From Thermomicrobiaceae bacterium (GTDB lineage: Bacteria; Chloroflexota; Chloroflexia; Thermomicrobiales; Thermomicrobiaceae), in contig JAICWZ010000033.1 in assembly GCA_025966355.1 (NCBI GenBank), positions 1-10,346 of the forward strand: a DNA stretch of 10,346 nucleotides, written 5' to 3'. The notes beneath the pieces are model-generated. The model had not been told where the DNA came from and searched no databases. It worked only from the letters and a program-made list of their open reading frames with translations. Shown here piece by piece: positions 1-6,983 of this stretch. Every line of letters starts with the position of its first letter. Position 1 is the stretch's first letter. A program made the position numbers and the translations under genes.

Positions 1-1247
1 AAGCGGCCCTCATTCCAACGGTCCTGGCGAACGCGACCGACGTGCTGGATACCGATCTCTCACGGCCGGTCGTTGAAACGGCGATCGACGTCTTTAAAGG
101 AGTCGCGGCGTTTTTGCGTGACGATGTGCCTGCGGCGCTGGTCGAGGCCGGGGTGACCATCTCGGTCGAAGCCGAGGTTGCCGAGGGATTGGCCGCGATC
201 GAGCAGTTTGTCGCCATGCTCGAGCAGCGTCTGGAAAACGCGAGCAACGACTTCGCCATCGGCGGCGATCTCCTCCGCAAACTGGTGAGTTACGGGGAGA
301 TGGTCGACATCGAACTCGCTGACTTGCTGAGGATCGGGGAAGAAGATCTGGCGCGCAATCTCCATCTGGCTCGAGCCACCGCTGCGAGAATCGATCCAAA
401 CAGGAGTGTCGAGGATGTCGTGCGCGCGGAAGGGCATGATCACCCACCGGCTGATCAGTTGATCAATGAGGTTTCGGCCGTTCTGGAACGCTTGCGCCAA
501 TTCATCGTCGATCATGAGATCGTTTCGATCCCCTCGGAAGCCCGCTGCATCGTGCAGGAGACGCCGAGCTTTCTGCGCTGGGCGTTCGCCATGATGGATA
601 CGGCCGGCGCGTATGAGGACGATTCGGTCGAGTCATATTATTTCGTGACCCCGCCGGAACCAGATTGGGACGATGAGCGACGGGAAGAGTGGCTCTCGAA
701 TTTCGAGCGCAGCGGCCTGCCCGGTCTATCGATCCATGAAGCCTATCCGGGGCACTTCGTGCATTTCCAGCATATTCGCAAGATCACTTCACCCGTTCGT
801 CGAATGGCGCTCTCATACTCATTCGTGGAGGGATGGGCGCACTACGTTGAAGAAATGATGCTTGAAGCAGGATTTGGTGGCGGAGATCCGCGCTATCGCC
901 TGTCACAGCTAAAGAGTGCGCTGCTCCGCAACTGCCGGATGGTCGTCTCGATCAAGATGCACGCCTATGGCATGTCACTCGACGAAGCGACGGATTTTTT
1001 CATGGCGAACGGGTTCCTTGAGGAAGCACCCGCGCGTGCGGAAGCGGTGCGTGGCGCGTTTGACCCCGGTTACCTGAACTACACGTTCGGATTACTCATG
1101 ATGCGCAAGCTCCGCGCCGATGTGCAGGCGCGGGAAGGTGATCGCTTCTCGCTGCGCGCCTTCCACGATCGCGTGCTCGCGCTGGGTGCGCCACCCTTCG
1201 CGCTCGCCCGTCGTGTGCTGACGCCCGGCGACGAGTCCGTACTCTAA
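1..1247 (+). CDS. DUF885 family predicted zinc metallopeptidase, 5'-truncated by window edge
   Basis: This is the C-terminal part of a DUF885 protein, a family of predicted gluzincin-type metallopeptidases whose substrates are mostly unknown. The reading frame is open from base 3 to the TAA at 1245-1247. The first possible start inside the window is GTG at 42, but in-frame codons continue upstream without a stop. Family members usually have 550-600 residues against about 414 here, so the true start lies outside. Numbering from GTG 42, the family's metal motif is HEAYPGHFVHFQH at 232-244 (HExxPGH type). A second conserved block, EGWAHYVEE, lies at 263-271 and should supply the third zinc-binding glutamate. 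No signal peptide can be judged because the N-terminus is missing. The gene ends 13 bp from the convergent glcF stop, with no room for a terminator between them. Family assignment is firm; the substrate is unknown. Confidence 0.88.
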   Translation, partial: AALIPTVLANATDVLDTDLSRPVVETAIDVFKGVAAFLRDDVPAALVEAGVTISVEAEVAEGLAAIEQFVAMLEQRLENASNDFAIGGDLLRKLVSYGEMVDIELADLLRIGEEDLARNLHLARATAARIDPNRSVEDVVRAEGHDHPPADQLINEVSAVLERLRQFIVDHEIVSIPSEARCIVQETPSFLRWAFAMMDTAGAYEDDSVESYYFVTPPEPDWDDERREEWLSNFERSGLPGLSIHEAYPGHFVHFQHIRKITSPVRRMALSYSFVEGWAHYVEEMMLEAGFGGGDPRYRLSQLKSALLRNCRMVVSIKMHAYGMSLDEATDFFMANGFLEEAPARAEAVRGAFDPGYLNYTFGLLMMRKLRADVQAREGDRFSLRAFHDRVLALGAPPFALARRVLTPGDESVL

Positions 1248-1260
1248 GGAGAACAATTGC

Positions 1261-2604
1261 TCAGTCGGCCGCAGCAGATTCCGGCTCGGCCGCCGATTCG
1301 GCCGCCGCGTAGGCGCGATCGAGCAGTTCGATCAGGTGAATCACCGGCCGGCGATCGCCGCGCGCGCGCAACCCGGCCGCGAGTTGCAACATGCAGCCCG
1401 GATTCGCCGAAACAATCGCCTCGGCTCCGGTCGATAGCGCATTGTCGAGCTTGCGCGTGAGAAGCGCGCTCGACATGTCGGGCTGGATCAGGTTGTAGAT
1501 GCCGGCGCTGCCGCAACAGAGCGAAGATTCCGGCATTTCGATCAACGTCAACTCTGGAATCGCCGTGATCAGCGCTCGCGGCTGCTTCGTCACACGCTGC
1601 GCGTGCGCCAGATGGCACGGCTCCTGATACGTCACAGTCCAGTTGAGCGGCCCGGGTGTAGCCGACAAGCCGGCATCGCCGAGAAATTCGACGACATCCC
1701 GCACGGTGGAGGAAAAAGCGGTCGCGCGATCAGCGTACGACGGATCGTCCTTCAGCAGATGGCCATACTCCTTGAGCGCCGCCCCACAACCGGCCGCGTT
1801 GACGATGATCGCGTCGAAACCAGCCTTCTCAAACGCCTCGATATTGGCGCGGGCCAGCTTACGGCCGCCATCCGGTTCACCGGCATGCACATGCAAGGCA
1901 CCACAGCAGCCCTGGTCAGCGGTCAGCGTCACGTCGAAGCCGTTTCGAGTCAGTACGCGAATTGTCGATTCATGTACACCGGCGTAGGCCGTACTCATAA
2001 TGCAGCCGGTGAAGAGCGCGACGTGGCCGCGTTTTTCGCCGAGCGCCGCAATCGTTTCGCCGTGCGGCACGGTGAAGCGATCGCTCAGCTCCGGCAGCAT
2101 CTGTTCGCTTTCGCCCAGGCCGATCACGTTGAGCAGCTTCGTTTTGCGCACGGCGCTCTGTACACCCGAGCGCTGGTAGAGCTTGAGCGCATGACTGGCG
2201 ACGCGAAAGCGCTTCATATCGCTGAAGAGCACGTTGAAGGCGAGGCCGCGCGCGGCCTTCTCAGCCACCGGCGTCTCGCGATGTTCCTCGATTTGAGCGC
2301 GCGACGCTTCGAGGATCTCGCCGTACTTGACACCGGAGGGGCAGACCGCCTCGCACGCCCGGCAGTTGAGACAGAGCGACATTTCTTCCTCGAAAATTGG
2401 ATCGAGCAGTTCGAGGTTGCCGATGCTCACCTGATTCATCAGCCAGATGCGACCGCGGGGCGAGGAGCGCTCGCGCTTGGTCAGGCGATAGGTTGGGCAC
2501 GACGGCAGGCAGAAGCCACAGTGAACGCACGAGCGAATGACGTTGACATCCGGGATATTGCGTCCGAAGAAATTGCCGAGCCGCTCTTCGCTCTCCGCCG
2601 TCAC
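1261..2604 (-). CDS. glcF: Glycolate oxidase iron-sulfur subunit GlcF
   Basis: This 447-residue protein is the electron-transfer subunit of glycolate (D-2-hydroxyacid) oxidase, taking electrons from the flavin subunits towards the quinone pool. The N-terminus carries two classic 4Fe-4S motifs: C26-x2-C29-x2-C32-x3-C36-P and C78-x2-C81-x2-C84-x3-C88-P. Two CCG (heterodisulfide-reductase D type) domains follow. The first has TGCIM and QGCCG and then NAAGCG; the second has PCHLAHAQ, LCCGSAG and NPGC. Length is close to the family norm of about 400-450. The start is GTG at 2604, preceded by a good AAGGGGAG ribosome site. It is the last gene of the operon, 25 bp after glcE. The C-terminal tail is rich in Ala and Glu. 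Related subunits such as LutA (LldE) lack this partner set, so the glcD-glcE neighbours favour GlcF. Glycolate is the likely substrate, but D-lactate or another 2-hydroxyacid cannot be excluded. Confidence 0.93.
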   Translation of the reverse strand: MTAESEERLGNFFGRNIPDVNVIRSCVHCGFCLPSCPTYRLTKRERSSPRGRIWLMNQVSIGNLELLDPIFEEEMSLCLNCRACEAVCPSGVKYGEILEASRAQIEEHRETPVAEKAARGLAFNVLFSDMKRFRVASHALKLYQRSGVQSAVRKTKLLNVIGLGESEQMLPELSDRFTVPHGETIAALGEKRGHVALFTGCIMSTAYAGVHESTIRVLTRNGFDVTLTADQGCCGALHVHAGEPDGGRKLARANIEAFEKAGFDAIIVNAAGCGAALKEYGHLLKDDPSYADRATAFSSTVRDVVEFLGDAGLSATPGPLNWTVTYQEPCHLAHAQRVTKQPRALITAIPELTLIEMPESSLCCGSAGIYNLIQPDMSSALLTRKLDNALSTGAEAIVSANPGCMLQLAAGLRARGDRRPVIHLIELLDRAYAAAESAAEPESAAAD

Positions 2605-2629
2605 GTTTCTCCCCTTGCCACACGCAACC

Positions 2630-3904
2630 TTACAGCCGGCCGATAAAGCGACCGCGATTAAGCGTACCCGACGGGTCGAACTGCTGCTTCAGCGCCCGCA
2701 TCAAGCCGAAGCCGGCCGGTTCGGCACCGAACACGTCGATGTCGCGTTTGACGTCTGGCGGTGCCGTAAGCAATGTGGCGTGCGAGCCAAGTGTGCGCAC
2801 TCGTTCCCAGAGTGTGCGTAGTTCATCGATTGGCTCCGTATCAACACCGACCTGAGCGAAGAGAAGTCCGTTTCCAAAATCGAGCGACAGGCGCCGCGTC
2901 GCGCTTCCGCCCCCGGTCGTTGCCAGCAACTGCTCTGCGATCTCGCTCGCCTGGGATGCGGGCATGCCGAGCCGGATGCCGATGCCCGACTCTTCCGGTG
3001 CCGCCGACAAGAGCGTGTTGGCTCCTCGCCAGAGCGCATCGGTCGCCGCGTCGCCGAGCACGTCGCTGCCCAACGCGCCAACCCTGGTTGCCTCGCGCAG
3101 GCGCGCCGTCTGTTGCGCGGCGGCATCCTCGGGGCCTTCGGCACGCAGCAGGAGCGTCCACGGGGCAACGTCGACGCCTGCGGCACGCGCGCCACCCTCG
3201 TCGAGGACGACGATCGCGGTCGGCGACAGCTGCGATTCGCGCACGCCGAGCGCCGCCTCGATGGCATCCGACAGCTCTCCGAACCGCACGACGACGGTGC
3301 GTTGGGCCGGTGGTTTTGGCAAAACCTTGAAGTTGAGCTGCAGGATGACGCCCATCGAACCGAGCGCGCCATAATGCAACCGCATCATGTCATAGCCCGA
3401 GACGTTCTTGACGACCATGCCACCGGCGCGCGCGATTTCTCCACTCGGTGACACCGCGGTAATCCCGATCACGAGATCGCGCATCGAACCATGGCCGAAG
3501 CGGCGTGGACCGGAGATACCGGTGGCGTACGCACCGCCAATAGTCGCGTCCTGAGGGCGCGCCACCTCGAAGGGCAACATCTGCCCGTGTTCAGCCAGCA
3601 GCCCGTTCAGATCGTCGATACGGCAACCCGCCTGCACCGAGATCGTCAGGTCATCCGGTTCATAGATGACAACCTGATCGAGTTTCGAGAGATTCAGCGC
3701 GATATCGCCCGCGCTTGGGATATTGCCGAGCCCGAGCTGCGTGCCGCCACCAAACGGAATGACCGCATCACCGCGCGCGTTGGCGCCGCGCAGAATCTCC
3801 GACACCTCGTCAAACGATTCGGGCGTCGCCTGTTTCGACACCGCAAGGCCGTCGACCATCAGGTTCGATGGCCACGATCCGGCATCAGATGGAGCCGTCG
3901 TCAT
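2630..3904 (-). CDS. glcE: Glycolate oxidase FAD-binding subunit GlcE
   Basis: This is the second, shorter flavin subunit of the glycolate oxidase complex (424 residues). A VAO/PCMH-type FAD-binding domain covers roughly residues 15-200. It includes FGGGTQLGLG at 51-60, a DATIGGAYATG block and the GlcE-typical AGGMVVKNVSGYD motif. The C-terminal part is weakly conserved and ends in FDPSGTLNRGRF, the usual finish of these oxidases. I chose ATG at 3904 because GGAG sits six bases upstream and the FAD domain begins soon after. An in-frame ATG at 4141 would add 79 residues that only shadow the end of glcD and look low-complexity and arginine-rich. The start is 13 bp past the glcD stop and the stop is 25 bp before glcF, consistent with one transcript. 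In known systems GlcE is required for activity alongside GlcD and GlcF; that role is inferred here. Confidence 0.92.
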   Translation of the reverse strand: MTTAPSDAGSWPSNLMVDGLAVSKQATPESFDEVSEILRGANARGDAVIPFGGGTQLGLGNIPSAGDIALNLSKLDQVVIYEPDDLTISVQAGCRIDDLNGLLAEHGQMLPFEVARPQDATIGGAYATGISGPRRFGHGSMRDLVIGITAVSPSGEIARAGGMVVKNVSGYDMMRLHYGALGSMGVILQLNFKVLPKPPAQRTVVVRFGELSDAIEAALGVRESQLSPTAIVVLDEGGARAAGVDVAPWTLLLRAEGPEDAAAQQTARLREATRVGALGSDVLGDAATDALWRGANTLLSAAPEESGIGIRLGMPASQASEIAEQLLATTGGGSATRRLSLDFGNGLLFAQVGVDTEPIDELRTLWERVRTLGSHATLLTAPPDVKRDIDVFGAEPAGFGLMRALKQQFDPSGTLNRGRFIGRL

Positions 3905-3917
3905 GTTGTCTCCGCGT

Positions 3918-5378
3918 TCAGACAAAATCGATCCCCAAACGTGCCGCCAGCGCTTGCTGTCTGAGCGCGGATACCTCGCCGCAGGAGAAGCCGGACGGGA
4001 ATACCTTCTCCGGATTGAAGAGCTGCAGGGGGTCGAAGCTGAGTTTGAGGCCCGCCATGGCTGCCAGATCTTCGGTCGTGAAGACCAACGGCAAGAAATC
4101 CTTCTTTTCCAGACCGATGCCATGCTCGCCCGAGACCGCACCGCCCACCTCGATGCACCAGTGGATCATCTCCGTCCCGGCATGCAGCACCCGCTCGATG
4201 TCGCCAGGCTTATGGCGATCAAAGAGTATAAGCGGGTGCAGGTTGCCGTCACCGGCGTGAAAGACGTTCGCCACCGGCAGCTTGTAATCCTTGGAGATCT
4301 CCTCCACGCGTTGCAACGTGACCGGCAGTTTCGTGCGTGGCACAACGGTATCCTGCAAGTAGTAGTTCGGGGCCAGACGACCCATCGCTCCGAGCGCTGC
4401 CTTACGCCCGAGCCAGAGCAGGTCACGCTCTTCTTGCGTGCTCGCCACGCGAACCTCAGTCGCCTCCTGCTGCTCGCAAATCACTGAAATGAGCCGCGTA
4501 TTCTCCGCAACGACTTCGAGCAAGCCATCGATCTCGATCAAGAGGACCGCCGCCGCATCTCTCGGATAACCGGCGTGATACGCCGATTCAACCGCCGTGA
4601 TCGTCAGTGCGTCCATCATCTCCAGTGCCGTCGGCAGCACGCCCGCCGCGATGATGGCGGAGACCGCGCTCGAAGCTGCCTCGATCGACGGGAAGGCCGC
4701 CAATAGCACATCGGTCGCCTCGGGCGAGCGCGTGAGGCGGACCATCGCCTTGGTCACGATCCCAAGCGTCCCCTCGGAACCGACGAGAATGCCGGTCAAG
4801 TCGACGCCTGGCACATCTGGCGACGGTCCGCCAACCCAGAGCAGTTCGCCGTCCGGTAGCACGACCTCCAGACCGAGGATGTGGTTGACGGTTACGCCAT
4901 ACTTGAGGCAATGCGGACCGCCCGAGTTGTTGGCGACGTTGCCGCCGATCGTACAGGCACGCTGCGACGACGGATCCGGCGCGAAGAAATAGCCGTCGCG
5001 GCTGGTCGTTTGCGAAAGATCGAGATTGATGAGACCAGGTTCGACCAGGGCGTAGCGATCTCGTGTATTGATCTCAAGGATGCGGTCCATTTTGGTGAGC
5101 GCCACGAGGATGCCGCCCTGCACTGCAATGGCGCCGCCCGCCAGGCCGGTGCCGCCGCCACGCGCCGTGACCGGCATGCCCATCGCGCGCGCGATCTTCA
5201 CCACCTGTTGCACCTGCTGCGCGGTCTGTGGCAGAACGACGACATCGGGTCGATGGCTTCCGGCAAGCGCCTCGTCCGAACCGTCGTACTCGTATACCGT
5301 CAACTCCGACGGATTCGAAAGCACGCTGTCGCGCCCCAGCGCCGCTTCAAGTTGGGCTACAACCGCGGGTTGCGCCAT
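3918..5378 (-). CDS. glcD: Glycolate oxidase catalytic FAD subunit GlcD
   Basis: This 486-residue flavoprotein oxidises glycolate (or a similar 2-hydroxyacid such as D-lactate) to the 2-oxoacid, using FAD. The N-terminal PCMH-type FAD-binding domain spans about 40-220. It contains RGGGTGLAGGA from residue 73 and the IGGNVANNSGGPHCLKYG and GSEGTLGIVT blocks. The C-terminal FAD-oxidase domain has HAGDGNLHP at 374-382 and SGEHGIG around His419, the histidines expected near the active site. It ends in the family's LFNPEKVFP finish. The ATG at 5378 has AGGAG nine bases upstream. It is the first gene of the glcDEF operon. Divergent from it, beyond 146 bp, is an EVE-domain gene. No LysR- or GntR-type (GlcC-like) regulator gene is adjacent. 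Substrate is inferred from the three-subunit arrangement, because FAD-oxidase homologues such as D-lactate dehydrogenases share the same motifs. Confidence 0.94.
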   Translation of the reverse strand: MAQPAVVAQLEAALGRDSVLSNPSELTVYEYDGSDEALAGSHRPDVVVLPQTAQQVQQVVKIARAMGMPVTARGGGTGLAGGAIAVQGGILVALTKMDRILEINTRDRYALVEPGLINLDLSQTTSRDGYFFAPDPSSQRACTIGGNVANNSGGPHCLKYGVTVNHILGLEVVLPDGELLWVGGPSPDVPGVDLTGILVGSEGTLGIVTKAMVRLTRSPEATDVLLAAFPSIEAASSAVSAIIAAGVLPTALEMMDALTITAVESAYHAGYPRDAAAVLLIEIDGLLEVVAENTRLISVICEQQEATEVRVASTQEERDLLWLGRKAALGAMGRLAPNYYLQDTVVPRTKLPVTLQRVEEISKDYKLPVANVFHAGDGNLHPLILFDRHKPGDIERVLHAGTEMIHWCIEVGGAVSGEHGIGLEKKDFLPLVFTTEDLAAMAGLKLSFDPLQLFNPEKVFPSGFSCGEVSALRQQALAARLGIDFV

Positions 5379-5418
5379 GTTCGATTGCTCCTGTCCAGCC
5401 GTTCATGTCCCCGCGGCT

Positions 5419-5447
5419 AGTATGCAGCAGAGCCAGCAGGCGGGCAA
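5419..5447 (-). promoter_or_regulatory. Candidate sigma-70-type promoter of glcDEF
   Basis: On the minus strand a -35-like TTGCCC (5442-5447) and a -10-like CATACT (5419-5424) are separated by exactly 17 bp. Each matches four of six consensus bases. Transcription would begin near 5412, leaving a leader of about 35 bases before the glcD ATG. The position is right and the match is moderate. Confidence 0.4.
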
Positions 5448-5462
5448 TGTCGTATTGCAGTT

Positions 5463-5494
5463 GTATGCGTACGAACGCATATTTCGTGGCATAC
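5463..5494. promoter_or_regulatory. Nested inverted repeat between glcD and the EVE gene (candidate operator or leader hairpin)
   Basis: GTATGC (5463-5468) pairs with GCATAC (5489-5494). Inside it, ACGAA (5471-5475) pairs with TTCGT (5483-5487) around a 7-base centre. An alternative overlapping dyad is TATGCGT (5464-5470) / ACGCATA (5475-5481) with a 4-base spacer. The element covers the candidate -10 of the EVE gene and lies upstream of the glcD -35, so a bound protein could affect either gene. No regulator gene is adjacent, so the binder is unknown. Confidence 0.4.
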
Positions 5495-5495
5495 T
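5487..5495 (+). promoter_or_regulatory. Candidate extended -10 promoter of the EVE-domain gene
   Basis: TGGCATACT is a TGn extended -10 with core CATACT. It ends 29 bases before the ATG at 5525, giving a leader of about 20-25 bases. No good -35 is seen at 17 bp, as extended -10 promoters allow. A weaker alternative is TTGCAG (5455-5460) with CATATT (5478-5483), spacer 17. Confidence 0.35.
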
Positions 5496-5524
5496 TGGCG
5501 AACTTCAGTTGAAAGGAGCGGATT

Positions 5525-5998
5525 ATGGCCGAACCAAACTACTGGATCATCGTCGGGCCGGTGGAGAACTTCGACAAGACGCGTTCCCTCGGTTTCACCG
5601 TACAGGGTATGAAGAGCCGTCATCGCAAGAAGGCAGAACAGATGAAGCCGGGCGATAAGCTCATCTACTATTTGACCGGCATCAAGGCATTCGGCGGTAT
5701 CGTGACTGTTACTTCGGACTACTTCGAGGATCACACGATCATCTGGCACAGCACGAATAAGAAGCGCGCGGACGAGGACTATCCATTCCGCGTCCACATC
5801 GCGGCCGATGTCATTCTGCCTTCCGGCGACTATATTCCGGCCGAGCCGATCGCGCGCGCCATGACCTATGTCCAGCGCTGGCCCGCCGAAAACTGGACAC
5901 TCGCCTTCCAGGGCAACGTGCATCACATCGAAGACGCCGACTACAACCTGATCCGAACCGCGATCACCGACGCGGCAACGGAAATCGCTGCCGACTAG
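5525..5998 (+). CDS. Stand-alone EVE domain protein (UPF0310 type)
   Basis: This 157-residue protein is almost entirely one EVE domain (PF01878), a PUA-like beta-barrel fold. Established examples of the fold bind modified bases in nucleic acids; the ligand here is unknown. Recognisable blocks are NYWIIVGPVENF at 5-16, MKPGDKLIYYLTGIKAFGG at 40-58 followed by the VTVTSDYF strand, and a PFRVHI strand. A C-terminal aromatic segment includes YVQRWP and WTLAFQG. There is no signal peptide or membrane segment, so it is probably cytoplasmic. The ATG has a strong AAAGGAG six bases upstream. It is transcribed alone, divergent from glcDEF. Nothing nearby resembles a restriction enzyme, McrB-type GTPase or other defence gene that EVE domains are sometimes fused to or found beside. 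A housekeeping RNA- or DNA-binding role is as likely as a defence role. The family call is firm; the function is open. Confidence 0.88.
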   Translation: MAEPNYWIIVGPVENFDKTRSLGFTVQGMKSRHRKKAEQMKPGDKLIYYLTGIKAFGGIVTVTSDYFEDHTIIWHSTNKKRADEDYPFRVHIAADVILPSGDYIPAEPIARAMTYVQRWPAENWTLAFQGNVHHIEDADYNLIRTAITDAATEIAAD

Positions 5999-6043
5999 TC
6001 AGCCCACGATCGGCCATCCAACGTTCGCGGTGCGGGAGGCTGA

Positions 6044-6063
6044 GGGCGACGCATGCGTCGCCC
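6044..6063. repeat. Perfect 20-bp palindrome downstream of the EVE gene
   Basis: GGGCGACGCATGCGTCGCCC reads the same on both strands. As RNA it would form an 8-bp GC-rich stem with a CATG loop, 46 bases after the EVE stop codon. No T-run follows on either strand, so it is not a standard intrinsic terminator. It may be an mRNA-stabilising 3' hairpin, a U-less terminator or a protein-binding site. Confidence 0.6.
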
Positions 6064-6237
6064 AATCGGCTCTGAACTAAGCGAGCGCGCCTCTTGCTTG
6101 ACAACCTCTATTTCTCCGGCGCGTTGCACGTGCTCCTACTCGCGCCCGCCGTCTGATGGGCCTGGGTATACAACGTGATATTCGTCACATTGTCGAGATT
6201 TCACCCGTCAATTTCGCATTTTGGGTGTATGCTGAAT

Positions 6238-6246
6238 TGTTAGACT
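6238..6246 (+). promoter_or_regulatory. Candidate extended -10 promoter for the small membrane protein operon
   Basis: TGTTAGACT is a TGn extended -10 with core TAGACT (four of six consensus bases). It ends 84 bases before the chosen ATG at 6331, giving a leader of roughly 75-80 bases. No convincing -35 is present. Call based on position and sequence only. Confidence 0.3.
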
Positions 6247-6330
6247 GGCCCCACTGCGCCAGCCTGTCGAACGAGCGGCTCGGTCTCCGCTACCGTGTCG
6301 TTCTCACGCCTGCCACGAAGGGTCTCGCTC

Positions 6331-6705
6331 ATGTCCCATACCGCCAATGCCATTAAAGGCGCGATCATCGCGGGTATCATCAGTCTACTCTGTCTCGCGC
6401 CGCCCATCGTGCACTTCGTAACCGGTCCGCTCGGTCCAGCAATTGGCGGATATATCTCCGGAAACCGCCTGAAACTGAGCGGCGGGCAGGCGGCGTTCGT
6501 CGGGCTTATTCTCGGAGTTGTCGAAGGCGCGCTCGTCCCCTATCTCTTTGTCGATGTTTTTAATTTGATACCGGACTTCTCGACACCTATCCTCGTCTTT
6601 TTCGGTGCCTTCGTCGCGCTTTACGTTGGTTTCCTCAGCGGTGCGGCCGCCTGGTACGGTGGAAGCTCCGCACGCAGTGAAGAAGCGTCCGAAGCGACCG
6701 ACTAA
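6331..6705 (+). CDS. Small three-helix membrane protein of unknown function
   Basis: I do not recognise a family with confidence; the layout recalls small glycine-rich DUF5518-like membrane proteins. The 124 residues hold three hydrophobic segments: about 8-31, 52-77 and 85-108. Between the first two is a glycine-rich hinge, GPLGPAIGGYISG (32-44), resembling a glycine zipper, followed by the polar turn NRLKLSGGQ. E65 and D75 fall in or near the second helix, which is unusual for a simple anchor. The C-terminal tail (SARSEEASEATD) is acidic and probably cytoplasmic. I chose ATG 6331 because GAAGGG lies eight bases upstream and the first helix starts at once. A GTG at 6295 would add 12 residues but has no good ribosome site. 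The 37-bp gap to the next plus-strand gene suggests co-transcription. No enzymatic motif is seen. Confidence 0.72.
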   Translation: MSHTANAIKGAIIAGIISLLCLAPPIVHFVTGPLGPAIGGYISGNRLKLSGGQAAFVGLILGVVEGALVPYLFVDVFNLIPDFSTPILVFFGAFVALYVGFLSGAAAWYGGSSARSEEASEATD

Positions 6706-6742
6706 CAGGCAGCAAGCGTCTAGCATCCAGGAGGATCAACCA

Positions 6743-6952
6743 ATGGGCTACTGCCCACGATGCGGCGAAAACTCAACGCTCAGTACGACACCGGTCAGCA
6801 CGAACACCCGGCGCCAGCCGCTGCGCGTCAACTCCAATTCGACCATCGTAAAGCTACCGCAGGCTGCTGATGGCTCTGCTATCTACTACGGTGGCATGCG
6901 CTTTCGCGTCGAGCAATCGGGAGACGATCTCCTCCTCTGGGCGATCGAATAA
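6743..6952 (+). CDS. Hypothetical 69-residue protein with N-terminal CxxC knuckle
   Basis: I do not recognise this protein. It begins MGYCPRCGENS, so C4 and C7 form one zinc-ribbon-like knuckle. There is no second cysteine pair, so a metal site would need a partner, a dimer or other ligands. Residues 10-35 are polar and rich in Ser, Thr and Asn, probably flexible. The C-terminal half (YYGGMRFRVEQSGDDLLLWAIE) looks like a short beta hairpin. The start is set by an excellent AGGAGG (6729-6734) eight bases before ATG 6743. The frame is open further upstream, but only as an overlap with the membrane gene. It follows that gene by 37 bp and is probably in its operon. The strong ribosome site and compact ending support a real gene; its function is unknown. 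Confidence 0.65.
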   Translation: MGYCPRCGENSTLSTTPVSTNTRRQPLRVNSNSTIVKLPQAADGSAIYYGGMRFRVEQSGDDLLLWAIE

Positions 6953-6983
6953 CGCAGGCCCTCGTCGGATTCGCGGCGTTCCA

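Larger units (their letters stand above)
5999..6330. other. Gene-free intergenic stretch (332 bp)
   Basis: I find no convincing gene here. It holds a perfect 20-bp palindrome (6044-6063), a perfect but isolated TTGACA hexamer (6098-6103) with no suitable -10 at 16-18 bp, a short palindrome GCACGTGC (6126-6133) and a candidate extended -10 (6238-6246). The half nearest the membrane gene is more AT-rich (about 6167-6245) than the flanking genes, as expected of a promoter region. A 66-codon frame from 6156 lacks a ribosome site. Confidence 0.5.

Noticed and set aside
1603..2646. Plus-strand open frame of 347 codons across glcF
   Set aside because: It is antisense to glcF, which has complete Fe-S motifs and a ribosome site. 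The frame's product has no recognisable motif and it is a GC-rich shadow.
3905..4141. 79-residue N-terminal extension of GlcE from ATG 4141
   Set aside because: It overlaps the end of glcD, encodes an arginine- and serine-rich shadow sequence, and ATG 3904 has its own GGAG.
3723..4487. Plus-strand open frame of 254 codons inside glcD/glcE
   Set aside because: Antisense to well-supported FAD-oxidase genes; composition typical of a high-GC shadow frame.
5417..5926. Minus-strand open frame of 169 codons over the EVE gene
   Set aside because: Antisense to a recognisable EVE domain; no ribosome site or motif.
6098..6103. Perfect TTGACA hexamer as a -35 box
   Set aside because: No acceptable -10 at 16-18 bp and more than 220 bp from the next gene start; probably chance.
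6156..6356. 66-codon frame in the intergenic stretch
   Set aside because: No ribosome site before ATG 6156, no motif, and it runs through the candidate promoter and start of the membrane protein gene.
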